A stretch of 64,000 nt of DNA from an uncultured Clostridia bacterium (lineage in GTDB: Bacteria > Bacillota > Clostridia > Christensenellales > Borkfalkiaceae), in contig CANRNE010000003.1 in the NCBI GenBank assembly GCA_947631925.1, positions 47,674-111,673 of the forward strand. The letters are read 5' to 3'. The position numbers and the translations under genes are program-made. This document shows positions 35,012 to 42,548 of the stretch, one piece after another. How positions within the stretch are numbered: the first letter of the stretch is position 1; the number at the start of each line of letters is the position of its first letter. Under the pieces are notes generated by a model. It worked only from the letters and a program-made list of their open reading frames with translations. It did not search any database and was not told the DNA's origin.

Positions 35012-35020
35012 AGTCAGTAT

Positions 35021-35061
35021 AATCCGAACCAAATACTCGTAACGAGTGAATGGTTCGGATT
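35021..35061 (+). terminator. Hairpin after the tRNA remnant
   Basis: Outer stem AATCCGAACCA / TGGTTCGGATT and inner stem ACTCG / CGAGT, followed by a T-rich tract. Same relation to the CCA end as the terminator after tRNA-Leu. Confidence 0.7.
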
Positions 35062-35091
35062 TACTTTTTATTTATGAGTGTCGCCTGCTAC

Positions 35092-35120
35092 TTGCGTTTC
35101 TCCTGTTTTTATGGTATAAT
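35092..35120 (+). promoter_or_regulatory. Promoter of the AT-rich lipoprotein gene
   Basis: TTGCGT (35092-35097), 17-base spacer, TATAAT (35115-35120), about 31 bases before the AGGAG site. Confidence 0.65.
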
Positions 35121-35157
35121 TGAAATGATAAACAGTAATTTGTAGGAGAAGTTTATT

Positions 35158-35580
35158 ATGAAAAAATTTGCAAGTGTAATCATTGCAGTGGTAACATTGG
35201 TATTATGTTTTACATTATCTGCTTGCGATAATAAATATGTAAGCCGGTATAATGCTATGTTGATGGTAAGGACAAATACCTCAGATAAAGCCTCGGTTTC
35301 ATTTGATAGTTTTAGCGGAACGCTCGTAATGAAGTTGAAAAACAAGAGCGCAAACGAGGTATTTGTTGATTATGAAGGGACGTTGGGAGAAGGAAATATA
35401 AAAGTTTACTATGATTTTAATGATGAAAAGCTGAACCTATTTGACATTGAAACTGACGGTTCTGCCAACGGAAAAACCGAAACTTTTACAGGCAATAAAA
35501 CGATTTACATAATAATTGAATCGGACGGCAAATGCAGCGACGGCAGTTTTTCGTTTGTTTTGAAAAAATCAGAGGAATAG
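35158..35580 (+). CDS. Predicted lipoprotein of unknown function, AT-rich
   Basis: A 140-residue protein with a signal peptide and lipobox LSAC (Cys23), so it is probably anchored to the outer face of the membrane. The rest is beta-rich (SFSGTLVMKLKNKS, KTIYIIIESDGK) without a domain I recognise. Its base composition is much more AT-rich than any neighbour, with many AAA/AAT/TTT codons, consistent with recent acquisition. TAGGAG precedes the ATG. It follows the tRNA-Leu/tRNA-remnant region, a classic integration position. Confidence 0.75.
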   Translation: MKKFASVIIAVVTLVLCFTLSACDNKYVSRYNAMLMVRTNTSDKASVSFDSFSGTLVMKLKNKSANEVFVDYEGTLGEGNIKVYYDFNDEKLNLFDIETDGSANGKTETFTGNKTIYIIIESDGKCSDGSFSFVLKKSEE

Positions 35581-35602
35581 ATTACGATTTAATGGAGGAA
35601 TT

Positions 35603-35920
35603 ATGCCGTCAAGCAAGGAATATTTGAATTTCATTACAGAGCAACTTTCCGAATTAGAGGACATCGCGTACAAACCCATGATGGGTGAATTTTTGATTTA
35701 CTATCGCGGCAAACTCGTCGGCGGTATCTACGACGACAGATTGCTCGTAAAGCCCGTGAAATCCGCTCAATCCTATTTGCCCCAAGCGGAGTATTCCCTG
35801 CCGTATGAGGGCGCAAAGGAAATGCTGCTTGTCGATAACGTGGATGATAAGGCTTTTTTGACGGGATTATTTGAGGCAATGTATGACGATTTGCCAATGC
35901 CGAAAATGAAAAAGCGTTAA
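35603..35920 (+). CDS. TfoX N-terminal-domain protein
   Basis: A 105-residue protein matching the stand-alone TfoX N-terminal domain: FITEQLSELEDIAYKPMMGEFLIYYRGKLVGGIYDDRLLVK and the EAMYDDLP tail. Such small proteins are widespread in Clostridia and of unknown function; the competence link of TfoX should not be assumed. GGAGG precedes the ATG. Composition is intermediate between the AT-rich lipoprotein gene and the GC-rich chromosome. Confidence 0.75.
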   Translation: MPSSKEYLNFITEQLSELEDIAYKPMMGEFLIYYRGKLVGGIYDDRLLVKPVKSAQSYLPQAEYSLPYEGAKEMLLVDNVDDKAFLTGLFEAMYDDLPMPKMKKR

Positions 35921-35986
35921 ATTCGAATTTGCCGCACGGACGACAGTCATCTATACCATAGGGATAGGCACACTATCTCTTTACGA

Positions 35987-36013
35987 AAAAAGCGGGGAGG
36001 AGCCCCGCTTTTT
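35987..36013. terminator. Bidirectional terminator
   Basis: Stem AAAAAGCGGGG / CCCCGCTTTTT with a 5-base loop, between the TfoX-like gene and the convergent histidine kinase gene. Confidence 0.85.
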
Positions 36014-36042
36014 GACTATTTTTCGTTGGGTTTCGGCAGTAT

Positions 36043-37371
36043 TCACACGGTTTCTGTCTGAAGGTGGGGGAAGGTGACTAAGACGCAGGTGCCCTGCCCC
36101 AAGGCGGAGCGCATGGAAATTTCCGCGCCGAACAGCCGGACGATTTCCTTCACCAAGCTCAGCCCCAGACCCAGCCCTTTCTTGTCGGAGCGGGACGGGT
36201 CGGCGCGGTAGAAGCGGTCAAAGACATGTTTGAGCGTCTCTTCACTCATTCCAATCCCGTCGTCGCGAACGGAGAGCCGTGCCCCGCTGTCCGTCTTCTC
36301 GATTGTGACGAAGATAGTTCCGTTCGGTTTTCCGTATTTTACCGCATTGTCGAGGAGATTTTGGAGTACGCGCTCGTACAGGGTGATTTCTGCGGGAACG
36401 GTGACGCCGTGCTCGATTTCCCGCTGCAGTGTCACGCCATCGGGGAGGGGATAATCGTCGAGGAAATCCTCGGTGACTGCGCCAAGGTCGATGGGGCTGA
36501 GGTCGATGCTGATGCGGTTTGCGAAGCGGGTGAATTCGAGCAGGCTGTCCGTGATGGCCTTGAGCCGCTCGCTCTGACGGCGGATGACCGCAAGCGATTC
36601 GTCCTTGTCGTCCGTATTTTCGGTGTCCTTGAGGGCGTATTCGCTCTCGGAGAGGATGACGGTGAGCGGGGTACGCAGTTCGTGCGCGACGTCGGAGGTG
36701 AAGCGCTCATGGTTGCGGAACATCTCCTCGAGGCGGTCGAGCATGAAGTTGTAATCGTCGGCAAGCCGGGCAAGTTCGAGGTCACTCGTCACCTTGGAGA
36801 GCCGCTTGGAGATATCGCCCGTCTCGGTGATTTCGATGACTTCCTTCCGCATGACGTCGATGGGCTTTACCGCCCGCCGCACGGAGATGATATTGAGGAC
36901 GATGCTCGCCGCGGCGAGGGCAACGGCAAGGACGGTAAAGGAGATGATGGCGACGAACCAGACGTCGTAGGACGCCTCCACGATGCCGCGAAGATAGATA
37001 TCGTTCCGCCCCTCGAGAGAGATGGCAAAGTCATAGACATAGTACTGCTTCCCGTCGACACGGACGGCGGAGACGACGCCCTTCTGAATGGGGAGGTCTA
37101 TTTTTGCGGGGAAAGAGCCGTTCTTGAGCGTTCCGTCGCTGAGATAGACGCTGAGATAGACGTCCCCGACATCGTAGTCGAAGTCGGAGGGAACCACGCC
37201 GCCGCCCGCAGAGATGACAGAGGCACGGGCGGAGACGGTGTCGATGAGGGCATTGCGGGTGTTGCTCCGCAATACTCTCGTGCCCGCAACCGCCGCGGCA
37301 ACGACGATAACCGCCGTCAGAAAGGCGATGATGAGGGAGTTGACGAGGATGATTTTTTTGCCGAATTTCAT
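36043..37371 (-). CDS. Sensor histidine kinase
   Basis: Membrane histidine kinase of 442 residues. Two membrane segments (about 7-30 and 143-165) flank an extracytoplasmic sensor of about 110 residues, followed by HAMP, the phosphoacceptor FTSDVAHELRTPL, the N box LLDNAVKYG, and G boxes DDGIGM and GLGLGLSLV. Its start overlaps the response-regulator stop by 4 bases, so it is the second gene of that operon. The stimulus is unknown; the adjacent PepSY lipoprotein is a plausible target or co-sensor. Confidence 0.93.
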   Translation of the reverse strand: MKFGKKIILVNSLIIAFLTAVIVVAAAVAGTRVLRSNTRNALIDTVSARASVISAGGGVVPSDFDYDVGDVYLSVYLSDGTLKNGSFPAKIDLPIQKGVVSAVRVDGKQYYVYDFAISLEGRNDIYLRGIVEASYDVWFVAIISFTVLAVALAAASIVLNIISVRRAVKPIDVMRKEVIEITETGDISKRLSKVTSDLELARLADDYNFMLDRLEEMFRNHERFTSDVAHELRTPLTVILSESEYALKDTENTDDKDESLAVIRRQSERLKAITDSLLEFTRFANRISIDLSPIDLGAVTEDFLDDYPLPDGVTLQREIEHGVTVPAEITLYERVLQNLLDNAVKYGKPNGTIFVTIEKTDSGARLSVRDDGIGMSEETLKHVFDRFYRADPSRSDKKGLGLGLSLVKEIVRLFGAEISMRSALGQGTCVLVTFPHLQTETV

Positions 37372-38036
37372 TCTTTCACCGTATATCCCACACCGCGGAC
37401 GGTGTGAATGAGCTTGACTTCGTATCCGTCGTCGATTTTCTTGCGGAGATAGCGGATGTAGACGTCAATGGCGTTGGAGCCGATGCTCTCATCTGCGCCA
37501 TACAGCCTGTCCAAGATGCGTTCGCGGGTCAAAACGATGTTCTTGTTGCGCACGAGGAGAGCCAAGAGGTCGAATTCCTTCGCGGAGAGGTCGATGGCCT
37601 TCCCGCCGCGGGAGGCCGTTCTCGCGTGCAAATCGAGGACGAGGTCGCCCGCGGAGATGGTGTTTTCCCGTACGCCCGCACTGCGCCGCGTCACGAGGCG
37701 GATTCTCGCGAGCAGTTCGGAGAAGTCAAAGGGCTTGACGATGTAGTCGTCGGCGCCGAGGTCGAGGCCTTTGACGATGTCCCCGCTGCCGTCGAGGGCG
37801 GTGAGCAGGATGACGGGGACGTCGATTTTCCGCGCGCGGACATCGGAAAGAAATTCCAACCCGCTCCTGTGCGGCATCATGATGTCCGAGATGACGACAT
37901 CGTAGCCGCCCGCTTCGACGTAGGCGAGCCCTTCCTCGCCGTCGGAGGCGCAATCCACGGTAAACCCGTTTGCCGCAAGCCGTTTTTTCAGCACGGCTTT
38001 GAGGCTTTCATCATCTTCGAGAATGAGAATTTTCAT
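37368..38036 (-). CDS. OmpR-family response regulator
   Basis: A 222-residue regulator: receiver domain with the acidic pair EDD, phospho-acceptor Asp in VVISDIMMP, TALDG and KPFDF, then a winged-helix DNA-binding domain (LSAKEFDLLALLVRN, YIRYLRKKIDD, IHTVRGVGYTVKE). AAGGAGA precedes ATG 38036. The leader contains a strong inverted repeat. Partner of the kinase directly downstream. Confidence 0.94.
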   Translation of the reverse strand: MKILILEDDESLKAVLKKRLAANGFTVDCASDGEEGLAYVEAGGYDVVISDIMMPHRSGLEFLSDVRARKIDVPVILLTALDGSGDIVKGLDLGADDYIVKPFDFSELLARIRLVTRRSAGVRENTISAGDLVLDLHARTASRGGKAIDLSAKEFDLLALLVRNKNIVLTRERILDRLYGADESIGSNAIDVYIRYLRKKIDDGYEVKLIHTVRGVGYTVKE

Positions 38037-38068
38037 GTTCTCTCCTTGCCCGCGGAGGGGACTGTGTG

Positions 38069-38102
38069 AGACTGCCCGACAGACGAATCCGTCGGGCAGT
38101 CT
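38069..38102 (-). promoter_or_regulatory. Inverted repeat straddling the response-regulator transcription start
   Basis: Twelve-base arms AGACTGCCCGAC (38069-38080) and GTCGGGCAGTCT (38091-38102). The predicted start of transcription (about 38097) falls inside the promoter-proximal arm. It could be an operator or, in read-through RNA from the PepSY gene, a full hairpin. Confidence 0.6.
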
Positions 38103-38103
38103 T

Positions 38104-38132
38104 ATTATATCACGGTTTTTTGATTTATGCAA
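38104..38132 (-). promoter_or_regulatory. Promoter of the response regulator-kinase operon
   Basis: Minus strand TTGCAT (38127-38132), 17-base spacer, TATAAT (38104-38109). Confidence 0.72.
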
Positions 38133-38136
38133 ACAT

Positions 38137-40068
38137 TTAGTCGAAGGAGACGTCGAATTCGAGGATGTTGCCCGTCATGGCGTCGATTTCCACGGTGTAC
38201 TCAAGGTCTCTGACTTTGAATTCCACCTCATAGAGGAGAATGCCGTCGTCCTCTTCGAGTTTGACTTTGATTACCCTTGCTTCCCGCTCGCTGACGCTGA
38301 AGTGGTCGAGCGCGATGGAGAGCGCCCGCTTTTCCCCGATGAGCTCGCCGCCCTCGACGAGTTCGCCCTTGACGCGCACTTCGCCCGTCACGGCATCGAC
38401 ATAGCACTCATACTCTCTGCCGTCGATTTGCACCTCTACTTCGTAGAAGTACTGCTTGTTTGCGCCGCTGCCCTTGTCTTCCCATTCGACTTCGCGGATG
38501 CGGGCAGACTTGCCTTGTGCGGCAAAGTACGCAATCACTGCGGCCCTTGCCTCTTCGCGGGTGATGTAGCCGCTCTCGGCGGGATGGGAGGGGAACTCCC
38601 CGTCGTGGTCGTGGTCAATCTCCCGCTCCACGATTTCGCCGCTGTGCGCGTCCACGCTGATTTCATATTCCGAGCCGCCGACGAAGAGCTTAATTTCATA
38701 GACGAGGCGGCTGTGCTCGCGCTCGAGCTTTACTTTTTGATAGGTAATTTGCTCGGCGGTCAATTCAAAACTGTCAAGGGCGATGCGGAGGGCATCCTCT
38801 TCGGTGAGGGTAGGGGTCATGCCGGTTGCGGGATTGCCGGCATAGTCGTCGTTGCGGCTGACGGTGCCCGTGACGGCGTCCACGAAGTACTCCGCTTCCT
38901 TGCCGTCCACCAGAACTTCGATTTCGTAGTAATAGCCGTTGCCATGCGATTTTTCGATGTCCACTTCGACGACGAAGGCATCGGAGCCGACAACTTCGAG
39001 AACTTTTGCGACGGCCTCATCCTGCGTGAGGAATTTGCCGCCTGCGGGGGGATTGCCCCTGTGGCCGGTGTCGATTTCCACGTCGAGAATGGTGCCGCTT
39101 GCCACGGAGATTTCAAATTCATACTCACTGCCGTCTGCGAGGAACTCTACTTCATAGATAAACATGCCGTCCTCGTAGTCGAGTTTTACCTTGCGGAAGA
39201 GGATTTCGACGCCCTCATAGCCGTCGGGGAAGGCAAATTCGAGCGCGATGCGCTTGGCGTCCTCCTCGGTGATTTCCGCGGGAATGTCGGGGAGAACGGC
39301 GTTCTCGTCGAGAATGCTCATCGCGAACTTGACGATGGCGCCGCTGACTGCATTGACATCCACGGTATAGCGGAAGCCGTCGCTGTCAAAGCCCACCCGA
39401 TAGACCTTTGTGCCGTGATCTGCGATGAGTTTGACGGTGTAGTTTGCGGTTGCGCCTTCCTCCACGGCGGCAGCGCCGAGCGCAATCGCCTTGGCCTTAT
39501 CTTCGCCGATATAGGAAGTCCCGCTCGCCTGATTGGTATGTTTGAGCTCCGTCTTGCTGGCGATGAGGGTAAAATCGGCTGCGTCGAAGGTGTAGGAATA
39601 TTCGGCGGAGTCGTCCGCAATTTCCACTTTGATGACCGCTTTCCCCATGTAGATGTCGCGGTCGAAGTCAAAGCCTACGACAGCCGCCTTGTCGATGCCC
39701 GAAAGTTCGAGCGCCTTCGCATAGGCCTGTTCGAGGTCGGAGAGGGGCACGGTCTCCTCGAGCGCGACGGGGGCGAAAATTCCGCCGAAGACATCCACGG
39801 TATAGTCGACGCGAAACGAAGCGTCCAAATGGTATTCCGCAACCGACGAAGAGGTGACGACGGTGACGATGTAGTCCTCTCCGTCCGCCGTGGCCGTCTG
39901 GCTGACGAGCCCGTCTTCGGGGGTGACCGCGCGGAATGCCTTTACCACACTGTCGTCATAATGAAGTTTCTCGGTCTCGGCGGGCACGGGTCCGCATGCC
40001 GCAAGCGCCGAGAGGGAGAGAACAGCTCCCGCCACAAGGCCGATTGCTTTGAAAACTTTATTTTTCAT
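38137..40068 (-). CDS. Multi-PepSY-domain lipoprotein
   Basis: A 643-residue surface lipoprotein: signal peptide with lipobox LAAC (Cys25), then at least six tandem PepSY-type units. Each has an EEA-type helix (for example TEEDAKRIAL, TQDEAVAKVL, TEEDALRIAL, TREEARAAVI), a beta segment of YEVEF/YEIEV type and an exit DAVTGTV/DAHSGEI/DAMTGNI. PepSY units are proposed to inhibit or modulate secreted proteases. AAGGAGG precedes ATG 40068. It lies directly upstream of the two-component operon, which may control it. Confidence 0.88.
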   Translation of the reverse strand: MKNKVFKAIGLVAGAVLSLSALAACGPVPAETEKLHYDDSVVKAFRAVTPEDGLVSQTATADGEDYIVTVVTSSSVAEYHLDASFRVDYTVDVFGGIFAPVALEETVPLSDLEQAYAKALELSGIDKAAVVGFDFDRDIYMGKAVIKVEIADDSAEYSYTFDAADFTLIASKTELKHTNQASGTSYIGEDKAKAIALGAAAVEEGATANYTVKLIADHGTKVYRVGFDSDGFRYTVDVNAVSGAIVKFAMSILDENAVLPDIPAEITEEDAKRIALEFAFPDGYEGVEILFRKVKLDYEDGMFIYEVEFLADGSEYEFEISVASGTILDVEIDTGHRGNPPAGGKFLTQDEAVAKVLEVVGSDAFVVEVDIEKSHGNGYYYEIEVLVDGKEAEYFVDAVTGTVSRNDDYAGNPATGMTPTLTEEDALRIALDSFELTAEQITYQKVKLEREHSRLVYEIKLFVGGSEYEISVDAHSGEIVEREIDHDHDGEFPSHPAESGYITREEARAAVIAYFAAQGKSARIREVEWEDKGSGANKQYFYEVEVQIDGREYECYVDAVTGEVRVKGELVEGGELIGEKRALSIALDHFSVSEREARVIKVKLEEDDGILLYEVEFKVRDLEYTVEIDAMTGNILEFDVSFD

Positions 40069-40095
40069 GATGGTTACCTCCTTGTTTACGCCGTC

Positions 40096-40127
40096 ATTAT
40101 ATCTGCGGAAAATTAAAGCCACATTAA
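40096..40127 (-). promoter_or_regulatory. Promoter and candidate response-regulator site of the PepSY gene
   Basis: Minus strand -10 TATAAT (40096-40101) without a recognisable -35; in its place TTAAT occurs twice with an 11-base period (ATTAA on the plus strand at 40112-40116 and 40123-40127). Direct repeats with this spacing are the usual target of OmpR/PhoB-type regulators acting as class II activators. Confidence 0.55.
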
Positions 40128-40339
40128 AAGTTTTATTTTTTTTGAAAATTTTTTCGGCGGATTTTTTTCATAATCAATGATAGAAATGTCGCGCGCGCAA
40201 ATGATGAGAGTAGGGGGACGCGCCCCCCGCACCCTCGTCGCATTTCCGCAAAATGTTTTGCAATTTCCAAGAATTGTTTCTTTTATTCGGTTAAATAGGT
40301 CGTCTAAATGTCTATTTGGGACATAAACCGAAATCTTAC
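40128..40339. other. Intergenic region between PepSY and LytTR genes
   Basis: No gene seen. It contains a GC hairpin (GGGGG-ACGCG-CCCCC, about 40213-40228) and an AAATAG (40293) / CTATTT (40312) inverted repeat about 50-70 bases upstream of the LytTR promoter, a possible regulator site. Confidence 0.4.
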
Positions 40340-40368
40340 TTGAAAAGAATTTGCATTTCGGCTATAAT
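40340..40368 (+). promoter_or_regulatory. Promoter of the LytTR/GHKL operon
   Basis: TTGAAA (40340-40345), 17-base spacer, TATAAT (40363-40368), followed by GGAGAAGGAGA before ATG 40389. Confidence 0.75.
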
Positions 40369-40388
40369 TGACTTGGAGAAGGAGAATC

Positions 40389-41102
40389 ATGGTTTACGTA
40401 GCAATCGTGGAAGACGATGCCCGTGCGGCGCAGAGATTGGAGAACCATCTCAATCGGTTTGCCGCAGAGACGGAGGAGCAACTTCATATTGAAATTTTCC
40501 CGGACGCGCTGCAATTTCTCGACGGATATGCACCCGTCTGGCAACTTGTATTCATGGACATCGAGATGCCGAACATCGACGGACTCGATGCGGCGAAACG
40601 GCTTCGTGCCATCGACGAAGGCGTGCAAATCGTGTTTGTGACCAACATGGCGCAGTATGCGATTCAAGGCTATGAGGTGCGCGCCATGGACTTCATCGTC
40701 AAGCCCGTCGAGTACGGGTCTTTCTTCATGAAGATGAAACGCGCGATACGCTATATCCGTGCAAATTCTCCCAAACAGATTACCGTCAAAAAGGACAAAG
40801 CCATTCTGCGGCTCGATTTGCGGGAAGTCCGTTATATCGAAGTGCGCGGACACAACCTCGAATATCACACGAGCAGCGGTCTCGTCACCGCGCGGGGCAA
40901 GCTCTCGGAGGCGGAGCAGCAGCTGAAAGCGGACTTCTTCGTGCGCTGCAACAACTGCTACCTCGTCAATCTCATCTGGGTCAAGGAAGTGCACGGGCTC
41001 ACCGCCAACGTCGGCGGGGAGATTTTGAACATCTCCCGCTCCCGCCGCCCCGCATTTCTCGCTGCGCTCAGTGAATTTCTCGGGGGGGGTAAACCTATAT
41101 GA
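40389..41102 (+). CDS. LytTR-family response regulator
   Basis: A 237-residue regulator of the AgrA/LytR type. The receiver domain shows VEDD, phospho-acceptor FMDIEMP and KPVEYG; the LytTR DNA-binding domain (about 135-230) shows the IEVRGHNLEYHT and CNNCYLVNL segments. It overlaps the kinase gene by 4 bases. LytTR systems usually answer peptide or extracellular signals; the downstream glycosidase operon is a candidate target. Confidence 0.92.
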   Translation: MVYVAIVEDDARAAQRLENHLNRFAAETEEQLHIEIFPDALQFLDGYAPVWQLVFMDIEMPNIDGLDAAKRLRAIDEGVQIVFVTNMAQYAIQGYEVRAMDFIVKPVEYGSFFMKMKRAIRYIRANSPKQITVKKDKAILRLDLREVRYIEVRGHNLEYHTSSGLVTARGKLSEAEQQLKADFFVRCNNCYLVNLIWVKEVHGLTANVGGEILNISRSRRPAFLAALSEFLGGGKPI

Positions 41103-42415
41103 TAACGGAATATCTGCTCTTCGGGACATTCCTATTCAGTATTTCGTCGCCCATTCAGATGGTGATAGCAGAGCTCGTCTACCTGTCCTCCATCAAGCGG
41201 AAAAAGAAATTTGCGCTCCGCTTTTCGCTTGCGCTTCTTTTTTACATTCTCTTTTTGCTCTTTGTTCCGAGCACCGTCAAGCGCGATTTTACGCTCATCG
41301 ACCTCACAAATATCACGGTTGTCGCCTATGCGACGGGCTATTGGCTCGCCGTTTTTTGGCTCTCGGTGTTTGTCTTCCTCTTCTGCTTTGACGGCCTCCG
41401 CCGCAACGTCCTGTTCTGCTGTTCTGCGGGATACTGCACCCAGCACATCAGCGCGATGCTGTACGGCGAACTTCTCGAGCTCCTCCCCGAGATGCCGCAG
41501 GCAATCAGCTATCTCATCGAATACAGTGTCTGTGCGGCAGTCTATGTTCTCCTTTGGTTTTTGCTGGCGCGAAAAATCCGTTTCAACCGCTGTGCCAACC
41601 TCGACAACGGCTACATCGCCTTCTTCTCCGCCGCGGCGATCTTTATCAATATTATATTAAGTATGTTCCGCCGCATGGAGCCCATCGGCCCCATCACGGA
41701 GGCCGCGGAGAGCATCTACTCCGTGAGTTGCTGTGTCCTCGTGCTCTTTTTGCAGTTCAGCGTGTTCACCCGCCATGAACTTCGGCATGACCTCGAAGTC
41801 ATCAAACAGCTCTGGGCGAGGGACAGCGAGCAGTACAAGATGCGGAAGGAGTACATCGACGCCATCAACATCAAATGCCATGACCTCAAGAACGTGCTCC
41901 ATTCGCTCTCCGCGGACGCCCGTCCCAGCTACCTTTCCGAGATGCAGAAGGCAATTTCCCTCTACGACAGCATGATAAAGACGGGAAACGAGGCGCTCGA
42001 CGTCATTCTCTCGGAGAAGAGCCTGTACTGCACGGGCAACCAAATCACCCTCACCTGCATGGTGGACGGAACCAAACTTGCCTTTATGGAGGATGTGGAC
42101 ATCTATTCCTGCGTAGGGAACGCCCTCGACAACGCCATCGAGGCGGCGATGAAGCAGGAAGGGGACAGGCGCGTCGTCTCCGTCTCCCTCAATGCGAGAG
42201 AGGACTTTCTCTGCCTGCACGTCGAAAATTATTACAGCGGCTCTTTGCGCATCGTAAACGGGCTCCCCAAGACGACGAAGTCGGACTCCTCCAATCACGG
42301 TTTCGGCATCCGAAGCATGTCGATGATTGCGGAAAAGTACGGCGGGAGGGTGAGCGTCTCCACCGAAGACGGCGTCTTCGGGCTGAATATTTTCCTGCCC
42401 GCGGGCGGGAAATAG
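41099..42415 (+). CDS. GHKL-family sensor histidine kinase
   Basis: A 438-residue kinase of the AgrC/quorum-type group. About six membrane segments fill the first 220 residues, followed by the phosphoacceptor in KCHDLKNVLHSL, the N box CVGNALDNAIEAA and GFGIRSMSMIAEKYGG. The lack of a large extracellular domain fits peptide or small-molecule sensing through the membrane. No cognate signal-peptide gene is evident nearby. Confidence 0.9.
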   Translation: MITEYLLFGTFLFSISSPIQMVIAELVYLSSIKRKKKFALRFSLALLFYILFLLFVPSTVKRDFTLIDLTNITVVAYATGYWLAVFWLSVFVFLFCFDGLRRNVLFCCSAGYCTQHISAMLYGELLELLPEMPQAISYLIEYSVCAAVYVLLWFLLARKIRFNRCANLDNGYIAFFSAAAIFINIILSMFRRMEPIGPITEAAESIYSVSCCVLVLFLQFSVFTRHELRHDLEVIKQLWARDSEQYKMRKEYIDAINIKCHDLKNVLHSLSADARPSYLSEMQKAISLYDSMIKTGNEALDVILSEKSLYCTGNQITLTCMVDGTKLAFMEDVDIYSCVGNALDNAIEAAMKQEGDRRVVSVSLNAREDFLCLHVENYYSGSLRIVNGLPKTTKSDSSNHGFGIRSMSMIAEKYGGRVSVSTEDGVFGLNIFLPAGGK

Positions 42416-42465
42416 ACCAAAATTTGCCAATGAGGACGGGCAAAAGGTCAAGTAGGACAAAAGCA

Positions 42466-42493
42466 TTGCAAAATATTTCTCCCATGATAGAAT
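42466..42493 (+). promoter_or_regulatory. Promoter of the GH3 gene
   Basis: TTGCAA (42466-42471), 16-base spacer, TAGAAT (42488-42493). Direct repeats GGGCAAAAG (42438) and GGACAAAAG (42455) lie just upstream. Confidence 0.55.
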
Positions 42494-42496
42494 TAG

Positions 42497-42531
42497 TCCG
42501 CACTCAAGATAAGGGTGCGGAAAAATTTTTT
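42497..42531 (+). terminator. Terminator-like hairpin in the GH3 leader
   Basis: Stem TCCGCAC (42497-42503) / GTGCGGA (42515-42521) then AAAA and six T residues. The predicted GH3 transcription start (about 42500) lies inside the left arm, so RNA reading through from the kinase gene can fold it while RNA from the local promoter cannot form the full stem. Confidence 0.65.
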
Positions 42532-42548
42532 GTAAGGAGAGTATCAAG

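Noticed and set aside
34761..35012. Minus-strand peptide beginning MVRTKGLAPLAARPG
   Set aside because: This is the typical false translation of reverse-complemented tRNA 3' ends; it was instead used as a hint that 34991-35011 is tRNA-derived.
34728..36013. Complete mobile island or prophage
   Set aside because: No integrase, transposase, relaxase or phage gene; only two small genes and a tRNA scar are present.
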